In this document: positions 17,552-27,189 of the stretch, piece by piece | How the letters are laid out: every line of letters starts with the position of its first letter | How positions within the stretch are numbered: the stretch's first letter is position 1 | Origin: Kluyvera intermedia | Lineage (GTDB): Bacteria > Pseudomonadota > Gammaproteobacteria > Enterobacterales > Enterobacteriaceae | NCBI RefSeq assembly: GCF_034424175.1 | Contig: NZ_CP139986.1 | Location: 868,001-932,000 of the forward strand | Direction of reading: 5' to 3' | DNA length: 64,000 nucleotides | The notes under the pieces: model-generated | Told to the model about the DNA's origin: nothing | Seen by the model: only the letters and a program-made list of their open reading frames with translations | Database searches by the model: none | Translations under genes and position numbers: made by a program

Positions 17552-17943
17552 GTCGCTCACACTTTTACTCCCGGTGATTCCACCGGGAGTCGCCCCCTCA
17601 TTTGAAAAAATCTAATTTCACGCCTTTTTTCGCATTAGATTTCTTAATCCATCCATTTATTTGTTACGGAAAACGCGCCTTATTTTCCGCATGAAATATT
17701 ATCTTGTGCTAAATATCTCGCCAATGTTGTTAATAATATGTGGCGTATTTCGCTTTTTTGCAGTTGATAGTTCTGTATGATTTTTCGCAGCTTTGGGTCA
17801 TAAGCTAATGTGATGCCCCTTTTTTCTTGATGGTTAACGACGGTGTTCAGTGGTAACTTCAGGGAAAAGATAACGTTTGCGTCGGTGCCTCACTGAGGTG
17901 TCGGCGTTGGGTTTTGTGGTGCGATTTACAAAACGAGGACATG
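17552..17943 (+). promoter_or_regulatory. gcvTHP control region with PurR-like and GcvA-type sites
   Basis: A 392-bp gene-free, AT-rich stretch before gcvT, the size of the E. coli gcv control region that binds GcvA, Lrp, CRP and PurR. Visible elements: CTAAT at about 17611 and its inverse ATTAG at about 17635 (core of GcvA boxes), and a PurR-like operator AAGATAACGTTTGCGT at 17867-17882 near the likely transcription start, agreeing with known PurR repression. Lrp sites are too loose to place by eye. Confidence 0.65.
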
Positions 17944-19038
17944 ATGGCTCAACAAACGCCTTTGTATGATCAGCACGTGTTGTGTGGCGCGCGCATGGTA
18001 GATTTCCACGGCTGGATGATGCCGCTGCATTATGGTTCGCAGATTGATGAGCACCACGCGGTGCGTACCGACGCCGGGATGTTCGATGTGTCGCATATGA
18101 CCATCGTTGACCTCCACGGTCCGCGGACCAGAGAATTCCTGCTCTACCTGCTGGCGAACGACGTTGCTAAGCTGACCAAACCGGGTAAAGCGCTTTATAG
18201 CGGCATGCTAAATGCCTCGGGTGGCGTGATTGACGACCTGATAGTCTATTACCTCACCGAAGATTATTTCCGCCTCGTTGTTAACTCTGCCACCCGCGAA
18301 AAAGACCTCTCCTGGATTACCCAACACGCCGAACCTTATGCCATCGACATCACCGTCCGTGATGATCTGTCGCTTATCGCAGTACAGGGACCGAACGCGC
18401 AGGCGAAAGCCAACAGTCTGTTTACCGATGAGCAGCGTCAGGCCGTTGACGGCATGAAACCCTTCTTTGGCGTGCAGGCGGGTGACTTCTTTGTCGCAAC
18501 CACCGGTTACACCGGTGAGGCGGGCTATGAAATTGCGCTGCCGAAAGAGCAGGCCGCTGATTTCTGGCAGAAGCTGGTACAGGCTGGAGTGAAGCCTTGT
18601 GGCCTGGGCGCACGCGATACGCTGCGTCTGGAAGCGGGCATGAATCTGTACGGTCAGGAAATGGACGAAGGTGTCTCTCCGCTGGCCGCCAATATGGGCT
18701 GGACTGTCGCCTGGGAACCGGCTGACCGTGATTTTATTGGTCGTGACGTGCTGGAGCAGGAGCGCGAGAAAGGGACTGAGCAACTGGTTGGCCTGGTGAT
18801 GACTGAAAAAGGCGTCCTGCGCGGCGAACTGCCGGTACGCTTTACCGATGCCAATGGCAACGCCTGTGAAGGGGTGATCACCAGCGGTACCTTCTCCCCA
18901 ACCTTAGGCCACAGCATTGCGCTGGCCCGCGTCCCGGCAGGGATTGGCGAAACGGCGATTGTGCAAATCCGTAACCGCGAAATGCCGGTGAAAGTGACCA
19001 AACCTATTTTTGTACGTAACGGCAAAGCCGTCGCGTAA
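17944..19038 (+). CDS. gcvT: Aminomethyltransferase (glycine cleavage T protein)
   Basis: Takes the aminomethyl group from lipoylated H protein and transfers its methylene to tetrahydrofolate, releasing ammonia. The 364 residues show DFHGWMMPLHYG near the N-terminus, VSHM and the folate-binding GYTGEAGYEI region near residue 190, and a C-terminal GCV_T_C barrel. Two ATG codons are adjacent (17941 and 17944); the second gives the known MAQQTPLY start. First gene of gcvTHP. Confidence 0.98.
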   Translation: MAQQTPLYDQHVLCGARMVDFHGWMMPLHYGSQIDEHHAVRTDAGMFDVSHMTIVDLHGPRTREFLLYLLANDVAKLTKPGKALYSGMLNASGGVIDDLIVYYLTEDYFRLVVNSATREKDLSWITQHAEPYAIDITVRDDLSLIAVQGPNAQAKANSLFTDEQRQAVDGMKPFFGVQAGDFFVATTGYTGEAGYEIALPKEQAADFWQKLVQAGVKPCGLGARDTLRLEAGMNLYGQEMDEGVSPLAANMGWTVAWEPADRDFIGRDVLEQEREKGTEQLVGLVMTEKGVLRGELPVRFTDANGNACEGVITSGTFSPTLGHSIALARVPAGIGETAIVQIRNREMPVKVTKPIFVRNGKAVA

Positions 19039-19064
19039 CCGATTCTTATTCTGGAGATTTTTTG

Positions 19065-19454
19065 ATGAGCAACGTACCAGCAGAACTGAAATACAGCAAA
19101 GAACACGAATGGCTGCGTAAAGAAGCTGACGGCAGCTACACCGTAGGTATCACCGAGCACGCGCAGGAATTACTCGGTGACATGGTCTTTGTTGACCTGC
19201 CTGAAGTGGGCGCAACTGTCAGCGCGGGTGATGACTGTGCGGTAGCGGAATCTGTCAAAGCGGCCTCCGATATTTACGCGCCAATCAGCGGTGAAATTGT
19301 CGCCGTCAACGAAGAACTGGGTGACTCACCGGAGTTGGTGAACAGCGAACCGTATGAAGGTGGCTGGATCTTCAAAATCAAAGCCAGCGACGAATCTCAG
19401 GTTGCGGCACTGCTCGATGCAACTGCCTATGAAGCCTTACTCGAAAACGAGTAA
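19065..19454 (+). CDS. gcvH: Glycine cleavage system H protein
   Basis: Small lipoyl carrier that shuttles the aminomethyl intermediate between P, T and L proteins. The 129 residues contain the lipoylation segment VAESVKAASDIYAPISGE, with the modified Lys near residue 65. GGAG lies before the ATG at 19065. Followed after 123 bp by gcvP. Confidence 0.98.
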   Translation: MSNVPAELKYSKEHEWLRKEADGSYTVGITEHAQELLGDMVFVDLPEVGATVSAGDDCAVAESVKAASDIYAPISGEIVAVNEELGDSPELVNSEPYEGGWIFKIKASDESQVAALLDATAYEALLENE

Positions 19455-19457
19455 CGG

Positions 19458-19545
19458 TTTTCTCCCTCTCTCTTTGGGAGAGGGCCGGGGTGAGGGGATC
19501 TTTTCGCCTTCACCTCAAACCTCTCCCAAAGGAAGAGGAAATCTT
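19458..19545. repeat. Palindromic intergenic repeat inside the gcv operon
   Basis: CTCCCTCTCTCTTTGGGAGAG followed by GGCCGGGGTGAGGGG and then an inverted form (CCTCTCCCAAAGGAAGAGG). The same family of CCCTC/GAGGG sequence occurs as a tandem array at 23256-23480. It sits between gcvH and gcvP, so it is transcribed and would fold in the mRNA. Confidence 0.7.
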
Positions 19546-19577
19546 AAAATCACCGCACGTTTCAGGAACCATCGCTC

Positions 19578-22451
19578 ATGACACAGACTTTAAGCCAGCT
19601 TGAAAACCGTGGCGCGTTTATTGAACGTCACATCGGGCCGGATGCCCAACAGCAGCAAGAGATGCTCAAAACCGTCGGCGCGGATTCATTAAACGCACTG
19701 ATTGGGCAGATCGTGCCGAAAGATATCCAGCTCGCTACGCCGCCGCAGGTAGGCGACGCCACCACAGAATTCGCCGCGCTGGCGGAGCTGAAGGCGATTG
19801 CCGGTCGCAACAAGCGCTTTAAGTCATATATTGGCATGGGCTACACCCCGGTGCAGCTGCCGCCGGTTATCCAGCGTAATATGCTGGAAAACCCAGGTTG
19901 GTACACGGCGTACACCCCGTACCAGCCGGAAGTCTCACAAGGGCGCCTGGAATCGCTGCTCAACTTCCAGCAGGTGACGTTGGATTTGACCGGTCTGGAC
20001 ATGGCGTCAGCCTCCTTACTGGACGAAGCGACCGCTGCCGCTGAAGCGATGGCGATGGCTAAACGCGTTAGCAAACTGAAAAATGCCAACCGCTTCTTTG
20101 TTGCCGCTGATGTACATCCGCAAACGCTGGACGTGGTCCGCACCCGCGCAGAAACCTTCGGTTTTGACGTTATTGTGGATGACGCTGACAAAGCGCTGGA
20201 GCATCAGGATGTCTTCGGCGTGCTGTTACAGCAGGTAGGAACGACAGGTGAAGTTCACGACTACAGCAAGCTGATTGCTGAGCTGAAATCTCGCAAAGTG
20301 GTGGTGAGCGTCGCCGCTGATTTTATGGCGCTGGTGCTGTTAACCGCACCGGGCAAACAGGGCGCGGACATTGTCTTCGGCTCTGCTCAACGCTTCGGCG
20401 TACCGATGGGCTACGGTGGCCCACATGCGGCGTTCTTTGCTGCCATTGATGAATTCAAACGCGCGATACCGGGCCGTATTATCGGCGTATCGAAAGATGC
20501 GGCGGGCAATACCGCGCTGCGCATGGCGATGCAGACTCGCGAGCAGCATATCCGCCGTGAGAAAGCTAACTCCAACATCTGTACCTCGCAGGTACTGCTG
20601 GCTAATATTGCCAGCCTGTATGCGGTGTATCACGGTCCGGTTGGCTTACAACGTATCGCCAATCGCATCCACCGCCTGACCGATATTCTAGCAGCCGGTC
20701 TGCAACAGAAAGGTCAGAAGCTGCGTTTTGCACACTACTTTGACACCCTGTGTGTCGAAGTGGCAGACAAAGCCGCCGTGCTGGCGCGCGCGCAAGCCGC
20801 TGAGATCAACCTGCGTAGCGACATCCTCAACGCCGTGGGGATCACCCTGAACGAAACCACCACTCGCGAAGATGTGGTGGGCCTATTTAACGTGATTCTG
20901 GGTGAAAACCACGGTCTGGATGTCGACACGCTGGACAAAGACGTGGCGCTCGATAGCCGCTCGATCCCACAGGCCATGCTGCGTGATGATGCCATCCTCA
21001 GCCACCCGGTCTTTAATCGCTATCACAGCGAAACCGAGATGATGCGTTATATGCACTCTCTGGAGCGTAAAGATCTGGCGCTGAATCAGGCGATGATCCC
21101 ACTGGGATCGTGCACCATGAAGCTCAATGCTGCCGCTGAAATGATCCCGATTACCTGGCCTGAATTTGCGGAACTGCACCCGTTCTGCCCGGTCGACCAG
21201 GCGGAAGGTTACCATCAGATGATCGGTCAACTGTCCGACTGGCTGGTGAAATTAACCGGTTACGACGCGCTGTGTATGCAGCCGAACTCCGGTGCACAGG
21301 GCGAATATGCGGGCCTGCTGGCGATTCGTCACTACCATGAAAGCCGCAACGATGGCCATCGTGATATTTGCCTTATCCCAAGCTCAGCACATGGCACCAA
21401 CCCAGCTTCCGCGCAAATGGCGGGGATGCAGGTGGTGGTGGTGGCTTGTGATAAAAACGGTAATATCGATCTGGCCGATCTTCGCGCGAAAGCGGAGCAG
21501 CACGCGGCGAACCTGTCTTGCATTATGGTGACCTATCCGTCTACCCACGGCGTGTATGAAGAGACGATCCGTGAAGTGTGCGAAATCGTGCACCAGTTCG
21601 GCGGCCAGGTTTACCTTGATGGCGCGAACATGAACGCGCAGGTGGGCATTACTTCGCCGGGCTTTATTGGCGCGGACGTGTCGCACCTTAACCTGCACAA
21701 AACCTTCTGCATCCCGCACGGCGGCGGCGGCCCAGGTATGGGGCCTATCGGCGTGAAAGCGCATTTGGCACCGTTTGTTCCGGGCCACAGCGTGGTTCAC
21801 ATTGAAGGAATGCTGACCCGTCAGGGCGCGGTCTCCGCAGCACCGTTCGGCAGTGCCTCTATTCTGCCAATCAGCTGGATGTATATCCGCATGATGGGCG
21901 CAGAAGGCTTAAAACAGGCAAGCCAGCTGGCGATTCTGAATGCCAACTACATTGCCACTCGCCTGAAAGACGCTTATCCGGTGCTGTATACCGGTCGTGA
22001 CGGTCACGTGGCGCATGAATGTATTCTCGATATTCGTCCGCTGAAAGAAGAGACCGGCATCAGCGAGCTGGATATTGCTAAGCGCCTGATTGACTACGGC
22101 TTCCACGCACCGACCATGTCCTTCCCAGTGGCGGGTACGCTGATGGTTGAGCCGACTGAATCGGAAGGCAAAGCTGAACTGGACCGCTTTATTGAGGCGA
22201 TGCTGGCGATCCGTGCTGAAATCGACCGTGTGAAAGCGGGTGAGTGGACGCTTGAGGATAACCCGCTGGTCAACTCACCGCATACTCAGAATGAGCTGGT
22301 GGCTGAATGGAACCACGGTTACACCCGTGAAGTCGCTGTCTTCCCGGCTGGCATGACGAACAAATACTGGCCGACGGTGAAACGTCTCGACGATGTTTAC
22401 GGTGACCGTAATCTGTTCTGTTCTTGCGTACCGATGAGCGAATACCAGTAA
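19578..22451 (+). CDS. gcvP: Glycine dehydrogenase (glycine cleavage P protein)
   Basis: PLP enzyme that decarboxylates glycine and loads the aminomethyl group on H-protein lipoate. The 957 residues are the single-chain form, a duplicated P1/P2 fold. The PLP Lys lies in HLNLHKTFCIPHGGGGPG near residue 708, the glycine-rich loop characteristic of P protein. Third gene of the operon, ended by a strong terminator. Confidence 0.98.
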   Translation: MTQTLSQLENRGAFIERHIGPDAQQQQEMLKTVGADSLNALIGQIVPKDIQLATPPQVGDATTEFAALAELKAIAGRNKRFKSYIGMGYTPVQLPPVIQRNMLENPGWYTAYTPYQPEVSQGRLESLLNFQQVTLDLTGLDMASASLLDEATAAAEAMAMAKRVSKLKNANRFFVAADVHPQTLDVVRTRAETFGFDVIVDDADKALEHQDVFGVLLQQVGTTGEVHDYSKLIAELKSRKVVVSVAADFMALVLLTAPGKQGADIVFGSAQRFGVPMGYGGPHAAFFAAIDEFKRAIPGRIIGVSKDAAGNTALRMAMQTREQHIRREKANSNICTSQVLLANIASLYAVYHGPVGLQRIANRIHRLTDILAAGLQQKGQKLRFAHYFDTLCVEVADKAAVLARAQAAEINLRSDILNAVGITLNETTTREDVVGLFNVILGENHGLDVDTLDKDVALDSRSIPQAMLRDDAILSHPVFNRYHSETEMMRYMHSLERKDLALNQAMIPLGSCTMKLNAAAEMIPITWPEFAELHPFCPVDQAEGYHQMIGQLSDWLVKLTGYDALCMQPNSGAQGEYAGLLAIRHYHESRNDGHRDICLIPSSAHGTNPASAQMAGMQVVVVACDKNGNIDLADLRAKAEQHAANLSCIMVTYPSTHGVYEETIREVCEIVHQFGGQVYLDGANMNAQVGITSPGFIGADVSHLNLHKTFCIPHGGGGPGMGPIGVKAHLAPFVPGHSVVHIEGMLTRQGAVSAAPFGSASILPISWMYIRMMGAEGLKQASQLAILNANYIATRLKDAYPVLYTGRDGHVAHECILDIRPLKEETGISELDIAKRLIDYGFHAPTMSFPVAGTLMVEPTESEGKAELDRFIEAMLAIRAEIDRVKAGEWTLEDNPLVNSPHTQNELVAEWNHGYTREVAVFPAGMTNKYWPTVKRLDDVYGDRNLFCSCVPMSEYQ

Positions 22452-22473
22452 TCAATTGATTACACTATCCTTT

Positions 22474-22500
22474 AAAGGCGCTTCGGCGCCTTTATTTTTT
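22474..22500 (+). terminator. gcvTHP terminator
   Basis: AAAGGCGC, a TTCG tetraloop, GCGCCTTT, then a T-rich tail: a classical intrinsic terminator 22 bp after gcvP. Confidence 0.92.
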
Positions 22501-22511
22501 GGGAGAAGCGG

Positions 22512-23247
22512 ATGGCACTGGCATTAGTTACCGGCGCAAGCCGGGGGATTGGTCGAGCGACGGCGATACTGCTGGCGCGGGAAGGGTATACGGTGGCGGT
22601 GAACTATCACCAGAATGTCCAGGCAGCGGATGAGGTGGTTAACCTTATCAAGGCGTCGGGTGGTAAGGCATTTACTGTGCAGGCCGATGTGGGTGATGAA
22701 GCGCAGGTTGAAGCGATGTTTGCCCGGTTAGATCAGCAACAGGAACCGCTGACTGCGCTGGTGAATAACGCCGGCATCCTGTTTACGCAAAGCCGCGTGG
22801 AAGCACTCAGCGCCGAGCGCATCAATCGGGTGCTAAAAACCAACGTCACCGGCTATTTTCTTTGCTGCCGCGAGGCGGTAAAGCGTATGACGCTGCCACT
22901 CGGTGGGGCGATTGTGAATGTGTCTTCGGCAGCCGCGCGGCTTGGCGCACCGTTTGAGTATGTCGATTATGCGGCTTCAAAAGGGGCGGTGGATACGCTG
23001 ACCACTGGGCTGGCGCTTGAGGTGGCGGCGCAGGGGATTCGCGTGAACGCTGTGCGTCCGGGGGCTTATTTATACCGAGATGCATGCCTCTGGTGGCGAG
23101 CCAGGACGGGTGGATCGCGTGAAGTCGATGCTGCCGATGCAGCGTGGCGGTCAGCCGGAAGAAGTGGCGCAGGCAATTGTCTGGCTGTTGAGCGAGAAGG
23201 CGTCTTATGTGACGGGGAGTTTTCTTGAGCTTGCGGGTGGGAAGTAG
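22512..23247 (+). pseudogene. ygfF: Short-chain dehydrogenase YgfF, frameshifted
   Basis: SDR-family oxidoreductase of unknown substrate. The N-terminal 180 codons are normal: ALVTGASRGIGRA binds NAD(P), LVNNAGIL follows, and YVDYAASKG holds the catalytic Tyr and Lys. At a run of five G (23060-23064) the frame shifts by one base, giving an unrelated tail that stops at 23228. Dropping one G restores IYTEMHASGGEPGRVDRVK and then ASYVTGSFLELAGGK with a stop at 23247, matching E. coli YgfF to its end. Either a real frameshift mutation or a sequencing error in the homopolymer. The catalytic residues lie before the shift, but the lost C-terminus helps form the substrate pocket and dimer. Confidence 0.85.
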
Positions 23248-23255
23248 TGCGAGAT

Positions 23256-23480
23256 TGCCCCCTCACCCTAACCCTCTCCCCATAGGGGAGAGGGGACCGA
23301 TCGAGCATGTGGCACTACCGCTTTTCTCCCTCGCCCCTTTGGGGATAGGGGGCCGATCGAGCATGAGGCACAACCGCTTTTCTCCCTCGCCCCTTTAGGG
23401 AGAGGGTACCGATCGAGCATGTGGCGCGGCCGATTTTCCCCCTCGCCCCTTTGGGGAGAGGGCCGGGGTGAGGGGAGGCG
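23256..23480. repeat. Tandem array of a 56-bp intergenic repeat
   Basis: The anchor CCGATCGAGCATG occurs at 23297, 23353 and 23409, exactly 56 bp apart. Between anchors stands CTCCCTCGCCCCTTT plus a GGGGAGAGGG-type tail, which can fold with it. The array is bounded by CCCTCACCCTAACCCTCTCCC on the left and the inverse GGCCGGGGTGAGGGG on the right. It lies between convergent ygfF and bglA, so it may also act as a bidirectional transcription stop. Confidence 0.8.
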
Positions 23481-23483
23481 AAC

Positions 23484-24932
23484 TTACAGACTCTCGCCGT
23501 TGCTAGCAATCACCTCTTTGTACCAGTTAAAACTCTTCTTACGTGAACGCGACATATCACCCGTACCATCGTCATGCTTGTTCACATAGATAAAGCCATA
23601 GCGCTTGCTGTACTGCCCGGTAGTGAACGACACACAGTCGATGCAGCCCCACGGCGTGTAACCCATCAGGTCAACACCATCATAAGTGACCGCCTTCATC
23701 ATCTCTTCCACGTGCGCACGCAAATAGTCGATACGGTAGTCATCATTGATGCTGCCATCGTCTTCTACTTTATCGTAGGCACCAAAACCGTTTTCGACGA
23801 TAAACAGCGGCTTTTGATAGCGCTCGTACAGTTCGCACAGAGAGTAACGCAGGCCAACCGGGTCAATCTGCCACCCCCAGTCGGAAGCCTTCACATGCGG
23901 GTTCGGTACGCTGCCTTCGAAGCCGGAAATTGCATCGCCGCTGCCGCCTTCGGCCTTCACGGCGTTGGTCATGTAGTAGCTAAGCCCCAGATAAGCGCAG
24001 GTGCCTTCACGCAGGATCTCTTCATCGCCCGCTTCCATTTTGATATTGAAGCCACGACGTTCCCACTCATTCAGCACATAGCGCGGGTAGTAGCCACGCA
24101 TTTGCACGTCGGTAAAGACATAACGCTCACGCATCGACTCTTGGGCAAACATCACGTCTTCCGGCTTACAGGAATACGGATAGAGTGCAACCATCGCCAG
24201 CATGCAGCCGACCTGCATCTCTGGATTGATACGACGCGCGGCCTTCACCGCCAGGGCGCTGGCGACGAATTGGTGGTGCAGCACCTGATACATGGTCTCT
24301 TCTGGGTTCTCATGCTCGGTGTAAACTACGCCGGAGCAGCAGTAACCAAACAGCGGTGCGCGCCAGTTACGCTGGTTATTGATTTCGTTGAAGGTCATCC
24401 AGTATTTGACCTTGTGCTTATAACGCTCGAAAACGACTTCAGCGAAGCGCACAAAGAAATCGACCACTTTGCGGTTGGTCCAGGCACCGTACTGTTGCAC
24501 CAGATGCAGCGGCATTTCGAAATGGGAGAGGGTGATAACCGGCTCGATGTTGTATTTCAGCAGTTCATCGAACATGTCGTCGTAGAACTTCAGCCCTTCT
24601 TCATTTGGCTGGGTTTCATCGCCGTTCGGGAAGATGCGGGTCCAGGCAATCGAGGTGCGGAAGCATTTGAAGCCCATCTCGGCAAACAGCTTGATGTCTT
24701 CTTTGTAGTGGCCGTGGAAGTCGATGGCCTCATGGTTCGGATAGTATTTACCCGGCACCACTTCTTGTGTAATTTCGCGGGGAACGCCGTGAGCGCCACC
24801 GGTTAGCACATCACAGATGCTGGGGCCTTTGCCGCCTTTATTCCAGCCGCCTTCAACCTGGTGCGCGGCAACTGCGCCACCCCATAAAAAATCTTTCGGT
24901 AAGGTCAGTTTTTTCATCTTTGCTATGCTCAT
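23484..24932 (-). CDS. bglA: 6-phospho-beta-glucosidase A
   Basis: Hydrolyses phosphorylated beta-glucosides (for example arbutin 6-phosphate) after PTS uptake; family GH1, cytosolic. The 482 residues carry the general acid/base in WMTFNEINN near residue 180 and the nucleophile Glu in PLFIVENGFG near residue 380, plus the C-terminal GYTPWGCIDCVS. The start may be 24932 (MSIAK...) or 24917 (MKKLTLPK, closer to the E. coli protein); neither has a strong ribosome site. Transcribed in the same direction as the RpiR-type regulator upstream of it. Confidence 0.95.
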   Translation of the reverse strand: MSIAKMKKLTLPKDFLWGGAVAAHQVEGGWNKGGKGPSICDVLTGGAHGVPREITQEVVPGKYYPNHEAIDFHGHYKEDIKLFAEMGFKCFRTSIAWTRIFPNGDETQPNEEGLKFYDDMFDELLKYNIEPVITLSHFEMPLHLVQQYGAWTNRKVVDFFVRFAEVVFERYKHKVKYWMTFNEINNQRNWRAPLFGYCCSGVVYTEHENPEETMYQVLHHQFVASALAVKAARRINPEMQVGCMLAMVALYPYSCKPEDVMFAQESMRERYVFTDVQMRGYYPRYVLNEWERRGFNIKMEAGDEEILREGTCAYLGLSYYMTNAVKAEGGSGDAISGFEGSVPNPHVKASDWGWQIDPVGLRYSLCELYERYQKPLFIVENGFGAYDKVEDDGSINDDYRIDYLRAHVEEMMKAVTYDGVDLMGYTPWGCIDCVSFTTGQYSKRYGFIYVNKHDDGTGDMSRSRKKSFNWYKEVIASNGESL

Positions 24933-25037
24933 TTATTGGGCTTAATAAATCTGAGTCTAACAAAGAGATAATAAATGTCACGATATAACAAATTCCGCCA
25001 AAGGGAATATGTTACATCCATAAAACACCCTGTTTTT

Positions 25038-25772
25038 TTATGCTAATTTCTTCGCCAGCTTACGCCCGAGTGATTCCAGAATATAGATAACCGGGATCTG
25101 CGTCGTAATATCATAGACACCGCCGATACGCGTTTGCGGAGCATGCCAGGAGAGGTTGAAGTCGGCGAGCTTCGCCAGGCGTGAGTGTTCGTGGCTGGTG
25201 ATGGACATGACCTTACAGCGGTGCAGGCTGAACTGCCCGGCAAAGCGTAGGATCTCTTCCGTTTCACCAGAAACAGAAAGCACGATTGCCAGCGCGTTTT
25301 TAGCCATGTCATTAGTGACCGGGAAATAAGGATCATCAATATGGTTGCTGAATTTTCCAATATTAGAAAAGAAACGCGCCCCATATTTTGCCAGCGATCC
25401 TGAGGTTCCAGCACCAACAAAGATAATACGTTCTGAGGACAGTATTATATCGACCGCTTCATCGAGCAAAGTATCAAATTCATCATTATTGACGCTTTTG
25501 AAAAAACTAATAATTTCACCAGCACCGAAATTCGCCTGCTGCGGTTCATCCTGTTCCAGGTATAATTTGAAACGTACACGAAATTCCGAGTAGCCTTCGC
25601 AGTTGAGCTTGCGGCAAAACCGCATCACCGTGGTGGTGGACACGCCTGCGGCATCAGCCAGTTCGCGGATGGTCATGTACATCACTGTGTCACGATTTTT
25701 GATGACATAGTGATAAACCATCATCTCAAGATTATTGAGGCTGGCAATAGTGGCGTGGGAGAATAAGCTCAC
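25038..25772 (-). CDS. RpiR/MurR-family transcriptional regulator
   Basis: A 244-residue regulator: N-terminal HTH_6 domain (IRELADAAGVSTTTVMRFCRKL, about residues 37-58) and a C-terminal SIS sugar-phosphate binding domain (RIIFVGAGTSGSLAKYGARF, then LSVSGETEEIL). SIS regulators sense phosphosugars. Its place directly upstream of bglA, on the same strand, suggests control of that gene by a phospho-beta-glucoside. The GTG at 25772 is proposed because it gives the usual RpiR length and does not overlap yqfB; the ribosome site is weak, so the start is uncertain. Not present beside bglA in K-12. Confidence 0.85.
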   Translation of the reverse strand: MSLFSHATIASLNNLEMMVYHYVIKNRDTVMYMTIRELADAAGVSTTTVMRFCRKLNCEGYSEFRVRFKLYLEQDEPQQANFGAGEIISFFKSVNNDEFDTLLDEAVDIILSSERIIFVGAGTSGSLAKYGARFFSNIGKFSNHIDDPYFPVTNDMAKNALAIVLSVSGETEEILRFAGQFSLHRCKVMSITSHEHSRLAKLADFNLSWHAPQTRIGGVYDITTQIPVIYILESLGRKLAKKLA

Positions 25773-25817
25773 GGTGGCGATACTCGTAAAATTAAATGAC
25801 CTATAGGGAATGATACC

Positions 25818-26132
25818 ATGCAGCCAAACGACATTACTTTTTTTCAGCGTTTTCAGGACGACATTCTGGCTGGCCGCAAAACGATTACCCTGCGTGATGC
25901 GGCGGAGTCTCATTTTAAGGTGGGCGATATTCTGCGAGTTGGGCGTTACGAAGATAACGGCTACTTTTGTACCATCGCCGTGCAGGCGACCTCTACCGTG
26001 ACGATGGATACACTGACACAACGGCATGCCGAGCAGGAGAATATGACGCTTCCCGAGCTAAAACAGGTGATCGCGGATATCTATCCTGGCGAGAATACCT
26101 TTTATGTCATTGAATTTAAGTGTGTTGAGTGA
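25818..26132 (+). CDS. yqfB: N4-acetylcytidine amidohydrolase YqfB
   Basis: Small ASCH-domain enzyme (104 residues) that deacetylates N4-acetylcytidine. Lys21 and Thr24 (in GRKTITLRD) and Glu74 correspond to the catalytic residues reported for E. coli YqfB. Divergent from the RpiR-type regulator. Confidence 0.92.
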   Translation: MQPNDITFFQRFQDDILAGRKTITLRDAAESHFKVGDILRVGRYEDNGYFCTIAVQATSTVTMDTLTQRHAEQENMTLPELKQVIADIYPGENTFYVIEFKCVE

Positions 26133-26290
26133 AATGGTGTACACGTGTTAGTTGAATGAATTTTTTATCTTATTGATTAGTCTGATTTTGCAAATAATCA
26201 CGACTTTATTTTAGCTTACATGTGTTCACTGGAATTATTCTCAGTTACGCTAGGGTGATTGTACGATTTGTCGTTCGCCCGGAGCGCGTA

Positions 26291-26953
26291 ATGGATAAGA
26301 AACCACTCATTAAGCATGGATATTCTCTGGCAGAGGAAATTGCCAACAGCATTAGTCACGGTGTCGGTTTTGTGTTGGGTATCGTTGGGCTAGTGTTACT
26401 GCTGGTACAGGCGCTCGACGCCAATGCCAGCGCAACGGCTATCACCAGCTACAGCCTGTACGGTGGCAGCATGATTCTGCTGTTTTTGGCCTCGACGCTG
26501 TACCACGCCATTCCTTCCCAGCGTGCAAAAGTATGGCTGAAAAAATTCGACCACTGTGCGATTTACCTGCTGATTGCCGGAACCTACACGCCATTTTTGC
26601 TGGTGGGGCTGGACTCGCCGCTGGCGCGTGGGCTGATGATTGTTATCTGGGGTCTGGCGTTGCTGGGGATCTTGTTTAAGCTGACGATTGCGCATCGTTT
26701 TAAAATTTTGTCGCTGGTGACCTATTTGACCATGGGCTGGCTGTCGCTGATTGTGGTGTATCAGCTGGCGGTCAAGCTGTCGCCAGGCGGTGTGACGCTG
26801 CTGGCGCTGGGTGGAATTGTTTATTCGCTGGGCGTGATTTTTTATGTCTGCAAGCGAATACCTTACAACCATGCTATCTGGCACGGCTTCGTGTTAGGCG
26901 GCAGCGCTTGTCATTTTCTGGCGATTTATTTGTATGTGGGGCAGGTAACGTAG
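26291..26953 (+). CDS. trhA: PAQR/hemolysin III-family membrane protein TrhA (YqfA)
   Basis: A 220-residue inner-membrane protein with seven hydrophobic helices. The family's metal-site residues are visible: SISHGVGF near residue 21, STLYHAIPS near residue 70 and the C-terminal IWHGFVLGGSACHFLAIY. E. coli YqfA affects membrane fluidity and fatty-acid balance. The ATG at 26291 follows GGAGCG and matches the E. coli start; the frame is open further up without homology. Confidence 0.93.
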   Translation: MDKKPLIKHGYSLAEEIANSISHGVGFVLGIVGLVLLLVQALDANASATAITSYSLYGGSMILLFLASTLYHAIPSQRAKVWLKKFDHCAIYLLIAGTYTPFLLVGLDSPLARGLMIVIWGLALLGILFKLTIAHRFKILSLVTYLTMGWLSLIVVYQLAVKLSPGGVTLLALGGIVYSLGVIFYVCKRIPYNHAIWHGFVLGGSACHFLAIYLYVGQVT

Positions 26954-26962
26954 TTTCTGTGC

Positions 26963-27174
26963 CCCCGGCGGCGCTGCGCTTGGCCGGGCTACCAACTTAA
27001 TCGTTATGTGACCTCGTGGTTAATCGCGGGGTCGACGTAAACGCCTCGCCCGGGCTTGTATGATGACTCCATCAGAAAGAACCGGCCAGTTCTCTCTGAT
27101 GGCAGGTCGGATGCCGTGCCCGGGCTTAGGCTTTACCGATAAATGTAGCCCGGCCAAGCGCAGCGCCGCCGGGG
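26963..27174. repeat. Inverted REP pair (BIME-like) between yqfA and ygfZ
   Basis: 26963-26992 and 27145-27174 are perfect 30-base reverse complements of each other and have the GCCGGG/CGGCG composition of REP elements. Between them a further near-perfect hairpin (27069-27102) occurs. The pair lies between two convergent genes, the usual setting of REP/BIME elements. Confidence 0.88.
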
Positions 27175-27189
27175 AAGCGGCGTACGGTG

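Noticed and set aside
23256..23480. CRISPR array
   Set aside because: Units are tandem and nearly identical throughout, with no unique spacers and no cas genes.
23574..24806. Long open frame (410 codons) antisense to bglA
   Set aside because: It mirrors bglA codon structure, has no ribosome site or family pattern, and bglA is certain.
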